In this document: positions 30,595 to 39,847 of the stretch, piece after piece | Position numbering within the stretch: position 1 is the first letter of the stretch | How the letters are laid out: every line of letters starts with the position of its first letter | Assembly (NCBI GenBank): GCA_964563135.1 | Contig: CAZLWV010000028.1 | Location: 1 to 64,000, forward strand | Length of the DNA: 64,000 nucleotides | Direction: 5' to 3' | From: JAAYAY01 sp964563135 | Lineage (GTDB): Bacteria; Planctomycetota; Planctomycetia; Pirellulales; Thermoguttaceae | The notes under the pieces: generated by a model | What the model saw: the letters and a program-made list of their open reading frames with translations, nothing else | Told to the model about the DNA's origin: nothing | The model's database searches: none | Made by a program: the position numbers and the translations under genes

Positions 30595-32352
30595 ATGATG
30601 ATGACTTGCATCCGAACGAGACTGCGGAACTGGTTGGTCCCGGCGTCGGCACTGCTGGTTCTGGCAAGCCCGTGCGGGGCAGCGGGCGAAGGGAACGGCC
30701 GTTCCCCATCGCCCGCCACGCTTGCCGAGATGGCCTATGCGGCCGAGGTCGCCGGGCAAACAGCCCTGCAAGCCGTACTGGTCGATCAGGTGCTGCTCCA
30801 GGATCCGGGAAACGAAAAGGCGAGGTGGCTGGCCGGGCAGGTCCGTTGCGATGGCGCGTGGAACTCGGCCTCGGCGGTCGAAGAAGATCGCGGGAAGGAC
30901 AGGCTGCTGCGGGAATACGTCGAGAAGCGCGCCAGTTGTGGCGACGACGCCGATTCCCGCTTGCGGCTTGCGAACTGGTGCCGCGACCACGCCATGCCGG
31001 ATCGCGAGAGGGTCCACCTGATGGAACTGGCTACCGGAAACGGAGCGGCGGCCCCGGCAGTGATGAGTCGCCTGGGGATGGTCCGATTCAGGGACCAATG
31101 GATGCCCAAGGAGGCGGTTGAAGAGTATCGGCAAATGGACGACGACCAGCGGCGACTGGAAAAGAAGTGGCGCCCAACGCTGGCGAAGTGGAAAGACGAC
31201 CTCGCAACCGGCGATCAGGCCGCGTGGGATGGATTGGCTGCACGGCTCAAGGGGACCATGGACGCGGAAGCCCTCCCGCTCCTGGAAGAGATCATCTCGG
31301 CGGATAGCAAAAAGGCGGCCCTGGTGGTTGTGGCGTATCTGGACGGGCAGGCCAATCACGCGGCAACGGAATCGCTGATTCGGCATGCGGTGTTCAGCCA
31401 GTTTGACGCGGTCCGGGCGGCGGCGGCCGAATCGCTGAAGAAACGCCCCAAATACAACTATCTGCCGATTCTCGTGGCCGGGCTCGTCGCTCCCTTGGAG
31501 ATGGACGTGGAATATCCTTACGGCAATCGAGGATACAAGCGAACGACCCTCGTCCAGCACGGCATGGACTACGACCTCAAATACGTGGATCACCACGCAA
31601 GCTACCTGACCTACGGCCAGCGGTATTTGCGTCAGGGAAGATCCAACCTGCGGACCTATTCGGGTTTCGCTGCAATCGAGCCCGGACGCTACGTGGAGCA
31701 CGGTACGGAGAGGACTCGGCGGAACGAGCGGATCTCCGACACGCTCTACCTGCTTACCGGAGAGCGATACAAGACCCCGGAAGAATGGCAGAACTGGTGG
31801 CGAAACTACACCGAGTACGAGAAGGGAGGGGAGAAGCCCGTCTACGAAGCGTGCGCCTACCAATATCAGTACCGATTCGCCGTCTCCACGGTCCCCTCCT
31901 GCCTGGCGTCGGGTACGCCTGTTGCCACGGAAACGGGTTCACATCCGGTCGAGCAGATCCTTCCTGGCGACAGACTCCTGTCCCAAGATCCCGGCACGGG
32001 CGCACTGGCGTACAAGGTCGTCCAACAGCGGACTGTGCGCCGACTGGGCGAGATGCGCAAGATTTCGACAGCAAGCGACACGATCACAGTCACTCTGGGC
32101 CACCCTTTCTGGGTTGTTGGGCAGGGCTGGCGAATGGCGAAGGAGCTCGAAGTGGGGCAGCGGATCCGTTGCCTGGGGGATTCGGAAGAGATCACGGCCA
32201 TCGAGAAGCTGCCCGAGGATGTGGCGTACAACTTTGTGGTCGACGAATTTGCCACCTACTTTGCAGGGGCCTCCCGAATCCTGCTCCACGATAATACGCT
32301 GCCCAAACCGACCGATGCCGTATTGCCGGGGTTTTCGGCCCGAGGGGAGTAG
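30595..32352 (+). CDS. Secreted protein with C-terminal Hint (intein/hedgehog-type) domain
   Basis: 585 residues. A signal peptide (WLVPASALLVLASPCGAAGE) is followed by a ~400-residue helical region containing HEAT-like repeats (~220-290). A Hint domain runs from Cys436 (CLASGTPVATETG…) to Asn567. Hint landmarks are Cys436 as splice-type nucleophile, IEQ/ILPGDRLLSQD, the block-B-like TVTLGHPFW (His503), and the end LLHDN-T with Asn567 followed by Thr568. The domain should self-cleave via a thioester. Only 18 residues follow, so no toxin domain is attached. The usual penultimate His of inteins is replaced by Asp. GGAGG at 30586-30590 supports the ATG at 30595 or 30598. It is upstream of the polysaccharide operon on the same strand. 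Confidence 0.82.
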   Translation: MMMTCIRTRLRNWLVPASALLVLASPCGAAGEGNGRSPSPATLAEMAYAAEVAGQTALQAVLVDQVLLQDPGNEKARWLAGQVRCDGAWNSASAVEEDRGKDRLLREYVEKRASCGDDADSRLRLANWCRDHAMPDRERVHLMELATGNGAAAPAVMSRLGMVRFRDQWMPKEAVEEYRQMDDDQRRLEKKWRPTLAKWKDDLATGDQAAWDGLAARLKGTMDAEALPLLEEIISADSKKAALVVVAYLDGQANHAATESLIRHAVFSQFDAVRAAAAESLKKRPKYNYLPILVAGLVAPLEMDVEYPYGNRGYKRTTLVQHGMDYDLKYVDHHASYLTYGQRYLRQGRSNLRTYSGFAAIEPGRYVEHGTERTRRNERISDTLYLLTGERYKTPEEWQNWWRNYTEYEKGGEKPVYEACAYQYQYRFAVSTVPSCLASGTPVATETGSHPVEQILPGDRLLSQDPGTGALAYKVVQQRTVRRLGEMRKISTASDTITVTLGHPFWVVGQGWRMAKELEVGQRIRCLGDSEEITAIEKLPEDVAYNFVVDEFATYFAGASRILLHDNTLPKPTDAVLPGFSARGE

Positions 32353-32361
32353 AGAATGCAG

Positions 32362-32390
32362 ATGCCTCCGTTTGGGGGTGCCGGCATTTT
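32362..32390 (+). terminator. Weak candidate terminator after the Hint-protein gene
   Basis: ATGCC (32362-32366) can pair with GGCAT (32383-32387), followed by a TTTT run (32387-32390). The stem is short and the loop long (16 nt), so it is at best a weak terminator before the polysaccharide operon. Confidence 0.28.
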
Positions 32391-32523
32391 GGAATTGACA
32401 GATCCCCGTAGTTTCGCCATCCTTCCCGCGATATCTGTGTGCCGCTGGACGACTCACGAGCCGCCTGACGATTCGCCGGAGAAATGAGTCGACGAGCGGA
32501 GCCTGGCTGTCAAGGAGGATACG

Positions 32524-33531
32524 ATGGTCTGCCGGACAAGAGTGAATGTGGAGGGGATCTCGCCCGATGAGCCGCTGCGCGTGCTGTACATTGGCGGTTG
32601 CGGACGGAGCGGGACGACCGTTCTCGATATGATGCTCGGCAATCACCCGGCGATGCAAAGTGTGGGCGAGGCATGCCACGTTGCCGGCAACGCGTGGCTG
32701 CGTGATGAGTACTGCGCGTGCGGTCAGCTTGGACGCGACTGCCCGTTCTGGAAAGAGGTCCTTCGTCGATGGACAGAGCGCGTCGGGCAGGTCGATCTGC
32801 CGGTCTACATCCGGCAGTCCCGCCAGATCGAATCGCGATTGCGAATCGGGGTGACTCGCCGCGGCATGGCGGCATGCGATCCCGAATACCTCCAGTACGC
32901 GCGGCTTACCGTGGGATTGCTGGCAGCGATTCGGGACGTGAGCGGGTGCGAGATCGTTGTGGATTCATCCAAGGCGCCTTCGCGGCCTCTGGCCCTTTCG
33001 ATGGTCGAAGGGGTCGATCTGCGGCTGGTACACATGATTCGCGATTGCCGGGGAGTGCTCTGGTCGGGAAAGAAGCGTTTTCAGAAGGACTCCCGGGCCG
33101 GAATCTCCAAAGACGACGGAGGAAAGAGTATCCTGCGCACCATGAAGACCTGGACCGTGGCAAACCTTTTGGCGGAATCGCTGCGCCACAGTCTGCCGCA
33201 GGAGAACTCGATCCGACTCCGCTACGAGGACCTGCTAGCGCAGCCCGACATCGAATTGAGGCGGATCGGTAGCCTGGTTGGAATGGAGATGGAATCGCTG
33301 GTCGCGGCGATCACCGCGGGCAAATCCCTTGCGATCGGGCATACGATTGCCGGAAATCGCATGCGGATGTCGGGTAGCGTGCAACTGCGGCCCGACGTGG
33401 AGTGGGTCGAGAAGTTGACGTGGCGCGACCAGATGCTCTGCTGGGTCCTGGTCGGCTGGTTGATGAAAGCCTACGGCTACCGCTGGCGATCTATGCCTCT
33501 GGAATCATCGGTCAAGCGGCAAGCGGCGTGA
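32524..33531 (+). CDS. Sulfotransferase family protein (polysaccharide operon)
   Basis: 335-residue PAPS-dependent sulfotransferase. The 5'-phosphosulfate loop is in GGCGRSGTTVLDMML (RSGTT 28-32) and the 3'-phosphate region in LVHMIRDCRGVLWS (~residues 170-185). A Cys-rich insert (EYCACGQLGRDCPFW, ~63-77) resembles a small metal or disulfide site found in some bacterial members. GGAGG precedes the ATG. It is the first gene of a tight plus-strand operon with flippase, AsnB-like, GT4 and polymerase genes, which points to sulfation of a surface glycan or its lipid-linked precursor. The acceptor is unknown. Confidence 0.85.
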   Translation: MVCRTRVNVEGISPDEPLRVLYIGGCGRSGTTVLDMMLGNHPAMQSVGEACHVAGNAWLRDEYCACGQLGRDCPFWKEVLRRWTERVGQVDLPVYIRQSRQIESRLRIGVTRRGMAACDPEYLQYARLTVGLLAAIRDVSGCEIVVDSSKAPSRPLALSMVEGVDLRLVHMIRDCRGVLWSGKKRFQKDSRAGISKDDGGKSILRTMKTWTVANLLAESLRHSLPQENSIRLRYEDLLAQPDIELRRIGSLVGMEMESLVAAITAGKSLAIGHTIAGNRMRMSGSVQLRPDVEWVEKLTWRDQMLCWVLVGWLMKAYGYRWRSMPLESSVKRQAA

Positions 33532-33598
33532 AACGAGCGGCCGAGAACCGGCCCAGGTCCTTCACGGATGACAAACGAGGGGATGGAGGCCCCGAACC

Positions 33599-35040
33599 TT
33601 GAGTGTGGCGGAAGAACGACGTCTGGTCGGCCCACAACCGGCAGCGAACCATTCTCGTTGGGAGGCGGCGGTTCTCTCCTCGCCGGTCCGCGCGCTTTCG
33701 CTGCGCCACAATTTCTCCTGGGTGCTGGCAGGCAATCTGGCCCGGGCCGCCTGCCGCTATGCCATGCTCCTCCTGCTGGCCTACTTCTGCGGACTTGCGG
33801 CCGCTGGAGAGTATGCCCTTGCTGTGGCACTGTGCGGGCCCATCTGGGCAATGGTACTGCTGGGGCTTCGCGGTGCCCAGGTGACCGACGCGAGCGGTCA
33901 GTACACGTTTGCCGACTATCTGGCCGTCCGGCTCGTCGCTTCGGGTGCGGGATTGGCTGTCGTGGGGGGCGTGGTGATTGTCGGCAGTTACACTGCCGAG
34001 GCCGCGGCAGTCATTTCGCTGGTGGCGACCGCAAGACTGATCGAGGGAATCAGCGACATCTTCTGGGGAAGGCTTCAGCAGCGGGAAGTGATGGACCGAA
34101 CATCGATCGCCCTGGGACTCCAGGGGGTGAGCGAACTGGTGCTGATGTCAATCGTCGGCAGTCTCGGAGGGAATGTTGTCCTGGTCGTCGCTTCGATCCC
34201 TGCGGCCATGGCCCTGACGCTGGTTTGCTGGGACCTGCCCTGCTATCTCCGTTCCGTGGCAAGCTGCCCGGATGAAGGCGGCATCCGGTTCTGGTGTCAG
34301 CCGATCCGTTGGGCCACGGTGGCGCGGTTGAGCGTTGTGGCTTTCCCCCTGGCCGTGGTCGGGTTCCTGATTGCACTCATTCCTCGACTGCCGCAGTATG
34401 TTATCAGTGCAGTGCTGGGAGACGAAGCGGTGGCCATCTATACGATGATCACGTACTGGATCACGGTAGGCATGATGGTGGTCGNNNNNNNNNNATGCAA
34501 CTCCGATCGACGATCCTGCAGGTTCTGGGCATGATGGTGGTCGCCGCATTGGGCAACGCAGCGGCACCACGTCTGGCCAGGCATCACGCGGCAGGTGAGA
34601 CACCTGAGTTTATCCGGCTCCTCGTCCGGCTTGTGATGCTGGTGGGCGGAATGGGGTTTGCCGGCGTCGTTGTGGTTGCCTCACTGGGCCCGAAGATCGC
34701 CGCGGCCCTGGGGCACGAAAGCTCCAGCTTGCCGCAACTTGCCGTGGCCCTGAGCGTATTTGCGGCAATGCTCTATGTGACCGGTCCCCTGGGAAGAGCC
34801 CTGGCGGCCATGCGGAGGTTCTGGTCGCAGACCGTTGCCCTGGCGGTGGGAATTGCGGTGGCATTGGCCATCTTGCCGTGGGCAGTCGACGCCCGCGGGT
34901 TGACGGGGGCGGCTGAGACAATGGCATTCAGTATGGGAATCGTCGCGATCATCAACGCAGGCCTCGTGGGATACGCGCTGGCCGGCCGTGGCGGTTTAAC
35001 GCCTGTTTCCGGGAGGGAGACGGTCGGCCGGACCGTGTAA
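33599..35040 (+). CDS. Wzx-type polysaccharide flippase (split by an assembly gap)
   Basis: Multi-pass membrane protein of the polysaccharide/oligosaccharide-lipid flippase family. The first ~295 residues are in one frame and the last ~180 in another, across a 10-N gap. A 16-bp sequence, GGCATGATGGTGGTCG, lies on both sides of the gap (34469-34484 and 34528-34543). Joining at the repeat gives one uninterrupted 460-residue protein reading …GMMVVAALGNAAAPRLA…, the expected size and motif. The true gene is therefore probably intact. The start is TTG at 33599 with GGAGG nine bases upstream. Four bases separate its stop from asnB. Role: moves lipid-linked repeat units across the inner membrane. 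Confidence 0.8.
34469..34543. repeat. 16-bp direct repeat flanking assembly gap 2
   Basis: GGCATGATGGTGGTCG occurs at 34469-34484, ending exactly at the gap, and again at 34528-34543. The pattern is that of two contig ends that overlap but were not merged. Confidence 0.9.
34485..34494. other. Assembly gap 2 (10 N) inside the flippase gene
   Basis: Ten Ns. The reading frame differs on the two sides, so the written gap length is not the real one; a negative gap (overlap) is the simplest explanation. Confidence 0.95.
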
Positions 35041-35044
35041 CGGA

Positions 35045-37009
35045 ATGTGCGGGATTTTTGGACAAGTGACCCCTGGCCGGCCGGTTGATTGCGTCCGTTG
35101 CCACCTGGCGACCGAATCGATGCGGCACCGCGGCCCGGACGGATCCGGGATGGCGCTGGGGCGGCTGGCGGAACAGGCGGCAACGTTTCTGCGCGATCCC
35201 GAAATGGGGCAAATCCAGCCGCTGGCGAGAAAGACGGTTCCGGATTTCTTTCTGGGCCACCGCAGACTGGCGATCATCGACCTGGCGGAGTCGGCCGCTC
35301 AGCCGATGGCCAACGAGGATGGCACAATCTGGGTCGTGTTCAACGGCGAGATCTACAACCACGAGAGCCTGCGGCAGGTTCTGGAGACCAACGGCCATCG
35401 GTTCCGAACTGACCACAGTGATACCGAGGTGCTCGTCCACGGCTACGAGCAGTGGGGCGCGGCACTGGTGGATCGGTTGCGAGGCATGTTCGCGCTGGCC
35501 GTGCTCGATCTGCGGCAAAAGTCCCTGTTTCTGGCCCGCGACCGGTTCGGCGAGAAACCGCTCTACTATCGGACCGATCCGCGCGGCGTTGCCTTCGCCT
35601 CGGAATTGAAGGCCATGCGGTTCCTGCCAGAAGTCGACAGCACCCCGAGCCCCGCTGCGCTGGTCGACTACGTGAGCCACGGTTTCATTCCGGCACCACG
35701 GACGGCCCTGGCCGGCATTTCCAAGCTGGCGGCGGCCCACGCCGTGACGATAGCGCTGGATTGGCCGGACAAGGCAGTTCCCTACCGCTACTGGTCGATC
35801 CGCTACCAGGCGGACCGTGACACCGACCAACGCAATTGGCTCGATCAGTTCGAGGAGGAGTTGGAACGATCGATCCGCCTGCGGCTGATGAGCGACGTGC
35901 CGCTGGGCGTATTTCTTTCAGGAGGACTCGACTCCACGATCGTGGCCAGGGGGGTCTCACGATCGGTTGCCAGGCCCGTTCGAAGTTTTTCGATCGGGTT
36001 CAGCGAGCCGCGTTTCGACGAATTGCCGTGGGCCCGGCAGGCCGCGAGGCGTTTTGGCCTGGAACACCGAACGCGGATCCTGACAGCCGGGGATCTTCTG
36101 GGTGAGATCGACACCGTTGCGGACACGTTCGACGAACCCTTTGCCGACTCCAGTGCCGTGCCCGCCTACCTGGTGGCAAAGCTCGCCAGGGAAGAAGTTA
36201 CTGTGGCGCTCTCGGGAGACGGCGGCGACGAGCTGCTTGCCGGCTATACCCGTTACAGAACGATGGAGAAGATCGGCCGATCCATCGACTGGCTTCCCCC
36301 GACGCTGGTCCGCGGGGCAGTTGAACCTTGGCGCTGGATCTGGCCGGAACAGGCCCGCGGCCGGGCCATGCTGGATCTGCTCGTGCCAGGGGTGGAGGCA
36401 CGTTATCGGAGGATGTTCAGCGACGAGACCCTGCGGCGGATGATGCATCCGGAACTCGCGGCGGGCTGGGACTGCCTGCTGCCCGCGATCTGGGGAGATG
36501 AAGGGGGAGCGGCCATCGATCGCTGGTGTTCCATGGATCGGCAGCTCTATCTGCCGGAAGACCTGATGGTCAAATCGGATCGCACGAGCATGCGGACCTC
36601 CCTGGAAGTGCGTGCACCGCTTCTCGATCACAAGCTTTTCGAGCTGGTCTCGCGGATGCCGCTGAGAACCCGATTCAACGGGCGGGTGGGCAAGCTCCCG
36701 TTTCGTGCGGCGTTGGAAGGGGAGTTCGAGCGTACTTTTGTTGACCGGCCGAAGAAGGGGTTCTCGGTGCCGCTGGGAGCATGGTTCCGCGGCGAACTCC
36801 GCCAGTCCCTCCGCGCGGCCCTGTTCCAGGCGGATGGGATTGTGACAAGACTCTTTCCTTCGCCGGCCGTTCATCGACTGGTCGAGGGGCATCAGAACGG
36901 CACTCGCGATCAGAGTGCCCGTCTGTGGCGGCTCTACATGCTCGCCCTGTGGCACGAACGGGTCCTCAAAGGGTTCAATGGCCTTGAGGCGGTAAAGGCT
37001 GCGGCGTGA
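35045..37009 (+). CDS. asnB: Glutamine-dependent asparagine synthetase-like amidotransferase
   Basis: 654 residues. Class II glutaminase domain first: Cys2 (MCGIFGQ) is the nucleophile, with RHRGPDG and FNGEIYNH motifs. The C-terminal ATP-pyrophosphatase synthetase domain has the PP-loop SGGLDST (292-298). AsnB-type enzymes in surface-polysaccharide operons transfer ammonia to sugar carboxylates, forming amidated uronic acids, rather than making free asparagine; the setting here (flippase 4 bp upstream, GT4 40 bp downstream) supports that. Classical asparagine synthesis remains possible. Cytoplasmic. Confidence 0.88.
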   Translation: MCGIFGQVTPGRPVDCVRCHLATESMRHRGPDGSGMALGRLAEQAATFLRDPEMGQIQPLARKTVPDFFLGHRRLAIIDLAESAAQPMANEDGTIWVVFNGEIYNHESLRQVLETNGHRFRTDHSDTEVLVHGYEQWGAALVDRLRGMFALAVLDLRQKSLFLARDRFGEKPLYYRTDPRGVAFASELKAMRFLPEVDSTPSPAALVDYVSHGFIPAPRTALAGISKLAAAHAVTIALDWPDKAVPYRYWSIRYQADRDTDQRNWLDQFEEELERSIRLRLMSDVPLGVFLSGGLDSTIVARGVSRSVARPVRSFSIGFSEPRFDELPWARQAARRFGLEHRTRILTAGDLLGEIDTVADTFDEPFADSSAVPAYLVAKLAREEVTVALSGDGGDELLAGYTRYRTMEKIGRSIDWLPPTLVRGAVEPWRWIWPEQARGRAMLDLLVPGVEARYRRMFSDETLRRMMHPELAAGWDCLLPAIWGDEGGAAIDRWCSMDRQLYLPEDLMVKSDRTSMRTSLEVRAPLLDHKLFELVSRMPLRTRFNGRVGKLPFRAALEGEFERTFVDRPKKGFSVPLGAWFRGELRQSLRAALFQADGIVTRLFPSPAVHRLVEGHQNGTRDQSARLWRLYMLALWHERVLKGFNGLEAVKAAA

Positions 37010-37049
37010 AAGATATCGGGCAAGACTGGCGATTCGAGACAGAGCGGCA

Positions 37050-38207
37050 ATGACGCGAAGGAAGATCCTCCACGTGCTTGGCGAACTGGGATGGGGCGGA
37101 GTGCCGATGCGCACCCTCGAACTCCTCCAGTATCTGGATTCGGAGCGATACGAACTGTGTCTCTGCGCGCTGGATGGCGTGGTTGGGGACTTCGGCGAGA
37201 GGATCGCGGCTGCCGGAGGGCGGGTCGTGGAGATTCCCTACGAAATCCTGCGGTTCTCTGGGCGTTTTTCGCGGCTGATCCGCGAAGAACGTTTCGATGT
37301 GGTTCACTCGCATGTGTACTACCAGTCGGGCAATATCCTCCGCCTTGCGGCCCGGTGCGGGGTGCCCATCCGCGTCGCCCATTTCCGCAGCTCCCGCGAA
37401 CGCCCGCGGAACACGTGGCGTCGGCGGCTGGAGGCGGCCCTGCTTCGCCGATGGATCGACCGCCACGCCACAGACATTCTCGCGGTCAGCGAGGAGGCCA
37501 TGTCGAAAGCCTGGCGGGAGGACTGGCGAGAGGATCCGAGGTGCCGCGTGGTGTACAACGGACTGGACCCTCGGCCGTTCGAGTCGCCGGCGGACCGGGC
37601 GGGAGTGCTCGCGGACTTCTCGCTTCCCGCCGGGGCGTTTCTCTGCATCCACGTGGGGCGGATGGTCGCCGCCAAGAACCATCTGCGGCTGGTGGACATT
37701 TTCGCCGCCGTGGCACGGAAGCGGGAAGACGCCTACCTGCTGCTGGTCGGTATCGGGGAGCGGGCAATCGAAGATGCCGTGCGGCGGCGGGTAGCCGAAC
37801 GGGGAATTGCCGACCGGGTGCGGTTCGGCGAGTTGCGCAGAGATGTTCCGCGCCTGCTGATGGCAGCCGACGTGATGATCTATCCATCGCTCTGGGAAGG
37901 GTTGCCGGGCGTGGTCCTGGAGGCCTGCGCCGCCGGTGTGCCCGTCGTGGCCAGTAGTCTGCCGACGATCCGGGAAATCGCCCGACGCCTTCCGGGAATC
38001 GAACTGGTTTCGCTCGATGATCCCGACGAGTCCTGGGCGCTGCGGATCACGCGGCCGATCGACATGCGAAACTCGGCTCGATCGGCTCGATCGGCACGGG
38101 GGGCCGCGGCACGGCTGCGCGCGAGCGTCTTCGGAATCGAGTGCCATGCCGAGGCGATGTGTTCGATCTGGGACGGGCGGTCATTTGCCATGCCTTCTGG
38201 AGGATAG
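37050..38207 (+). CDS. GT4 family glycosyltransferase
   Basis: 385-residue GT-B fold glycosyltransferase of family 4. The N-terminal half contains LGWGGVPMRTLELL (acceptor/membrane-side loop) and the C-terminal half the nucleotide-sugar site with the EX7E motif (Glu283 to Glu291, EGLPGVVLE) and VGRMVAAKNH. Retaining transfer from a nucleotide sugar to a growing glycan is expected; donor and acceptor unknown. Near the end, the DNA carries a short tandem CTCGATCGG-type repeat encoding repeated Ser-Ala-Arg. It ends 5 bp before the polymerase gene, whose SD lies inside its last codons. Confidence 0.9.
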   Translation: MTRRKILHVLGELGWGGVPMRTLELLQYLDSERYELCLCALDGVVGDFGERIAAAGGRVVEIPYEILRFSGRFSRLIREERFDVVHSHVYYQSGNILRLAARCGVPIRVAHFRSSRERPRNTWRRRLEAALLRRWIDRHATDILAVSEEAMSKAWREDWREDPRCRVVYNGLDPRPFESPADRAGVLADFSLPAGAFLCIHVGRMVAAKNHLRLVDIFAAVARKREDAYLLLVGIGERAIEDAVRRRVAERGIADRVRFGELRRDVPRLLMAADVMIYPSLWEGLPGVVLEACAAGVPVVASSLPTIREIARRLPGIELVSLDDPDESWALRITRPIDMRNSARSARSARGAAARLRASVFGIECHAEAMCSIWDGRSFAMPSGG

Positions 38208-38212
38208 TGCCG

Positions 38213-39643
38213 ATGGTGCGAGTTGTTCTCGGGCTGGCATTCATCATCTCTGCCGCCGGAATCCTCCAGAACAAGTTCTGGGAATTCCTCGGGCTATCGC
38301 CCATCCTGTTTCTCGACTTGGCACTCATGCTGCCGGCCGTCATGCTCGGCAGCGTCTACTGGTGGAAGGGCCGATCCTATGCAAGCGGCTGGCCGGTGGT
38401 GCTCTGCGTCGGCCTGGTATGGATCAGCCTCTTCTATCCGGGAAACGTGGAGAAGATGCGGGGCTTGTTGATTGCTGCCCTTGTCACGGTTCCCCTGCCG
38501 TTGGCGGCCTTGATGGTGGAGAAGCAGATGTGGACCTACTGCGCGAAGGTCTATGTCTGGGCGAATGCGGTGACCATGGCAATCGCCGTGTGGTTTGAAT
38601 CGCGGGTCGAAAACACCGTCCTCGGGCTCGTGGGACGATTCGGGTTTCTCGTGAGCGCCGACGGGGTGTCCCACACCGGCAATCCCAACCAGGTCGGTGG
38701 GCAGTTTGCCTTTGCGGCCGTGGTGGCATTCATCCTCTATCTGAAGAGCAGCGAGAACGCCGACGAGAGGCCGGAGTCAAAATTCCCCGACGTGTACCTG
38801 ATCCTGATGGTAATGCTTTCCATCGGTTGCATGATGACCGCCTCACGTGGCGCGTTCGCTGCCTGGTTTCCCGCCGCCGGAATCCTGTTCGTTCTCGGAA
38901 CTCGTCGCCTGCCCATGACGCGGCTCCGCGACCTGGTCGCCTTGTCGGCCATGGGAGTCCTGGTTGTCGTTTCGCTTGCCGTCGCCGACCGGACCGCGCC
39001 CTGGGAAAAGCTGGCCGAACGGCTGGGAAACGAACGGGAACTCGGCAGCTTCTCCAGTCGTTCGGAAATCTGGCGCGGAGCCATTGAGGCCTGGCAATCG
39101 GATCCCGACTACCTCTGGCGCGGCACGGGGATCGGCATGGCCGACGATATCCTGGGGGAATACAGCCCCAGGCCCGAAGAGGACGACGAAGGCGTACTCC
39201 GAAAGAACTGCCACAATGCGGCCATCGAGTGGATACTGAGTCTTGGCGTGGTTGGCATCCTGGCCGCGTGCTGCCTCGGCGGGAGCATGATCTACCAGAT
39301 CATCCGACTGGACGGCGGCGACCGGAATGTCGGCCGAAGTGCCATGGTCATCTGTGTGGTCGTTTTTGCCATGACGGCCGTCAACTACCGCCACAAGAGC
39401 TGGCCCGCGACCGGAGCACTCGTGCTGGCGATGCTCACGGAACCGGCAATTGTGCGCCGCAAGGAAGACGAGCAAGAGGGAAACGAGAACCAGACCCTCT
39501 CCACCCATTTGCAGGGGATGCATTCTGCCAGCCGGCCGTCGCTGCCTGTCTCTTGCTCCCTCGGTCGGCCGCTGGTCGAGCGGAATCCGGCAGGAAGTCG
39601 GCTGCAGTCTGCAGACTCGAGCGAAACAGCCCGCCGGACGTAA
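38213..39643 (+). CDS. O-antigen ligase / polysaccharide polymerase family membrane protein
   Basis: 476 residues with about ten to twelve predicted membrane helices and a large periplasmic loop (~265-345). The segment CHNAAIEWILSLGVVGILA matches the conserved Wzy_C pattern ('HN…le.G..G'). Such proteins either polymerise repeat units or ligate glycan to a lipid or protein at the outer face of the inner membrane. The start at 38213 is favoured by GGAGG just upstream and by the hydrophobic first helix. The C-terminal ~55 residues are hydrophilic and Ser-rich, longer than usual. It is the last gene of the operon; 204 bp follow before the next gene. Confidence 0.82.
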   Translation: MVRVVLGLAFIISAAGILQNKFWEFLGLSPILFLDLALMLPAVMLGSVYWWKGRSYASGWPVVLCVGLVWISLFYPGNVEKMRGLLIAALVTVPLPLAALMVEKQMWTYCAKVYVWANAVTMAIAVWFESRVENTVLGLVGRFGFLVSADGVSHTGNPNQVGGQFAFAAVVAFILYLKSSENADERPESKFPDVYLILMVMLSIGCMMTASRGAFAAWFPAAGILFVLGTRRLPMTRLRDLVALSAMGVLVVVSLAVADRTAPWEKLAERLGNERELGSFSSRSEIWRGAIEAWQSDPDYLWRGTGIGMADDILGEYSPRPEEDDEGVLRKNCHNAAIEWILSLGVVGILAACCLGGSMIYQIIRLDGGDRNVGRSAMVICVVVFAMTAVNYRHKSWPATGALVLAMLTEPAIVRRKEDEQEGNENQTLSTHLQGMHSASRPSLPVSCSLGRPLVERNPAGSRLQSADSSETARRT

Positions 39644-39847
39644 CGGTCTGGGAATAACCAGAAATGCAGGAAGCGGGGGCCCCGCGGGCCCAGGTCCCGG
39701 CAGGGGTGACGGCTCGGCGTTGCGTCAGAATGGGGCATGGTTGCGCTGCACGTCGGCCGATGATACTCAACTGACCGTTTGTGCGAGTCGCCCGAAATGG
39801 TTAAATTGGCGAGAAGAGGTGCGATTCGGTAAAGTGGGCCGTTTTTT

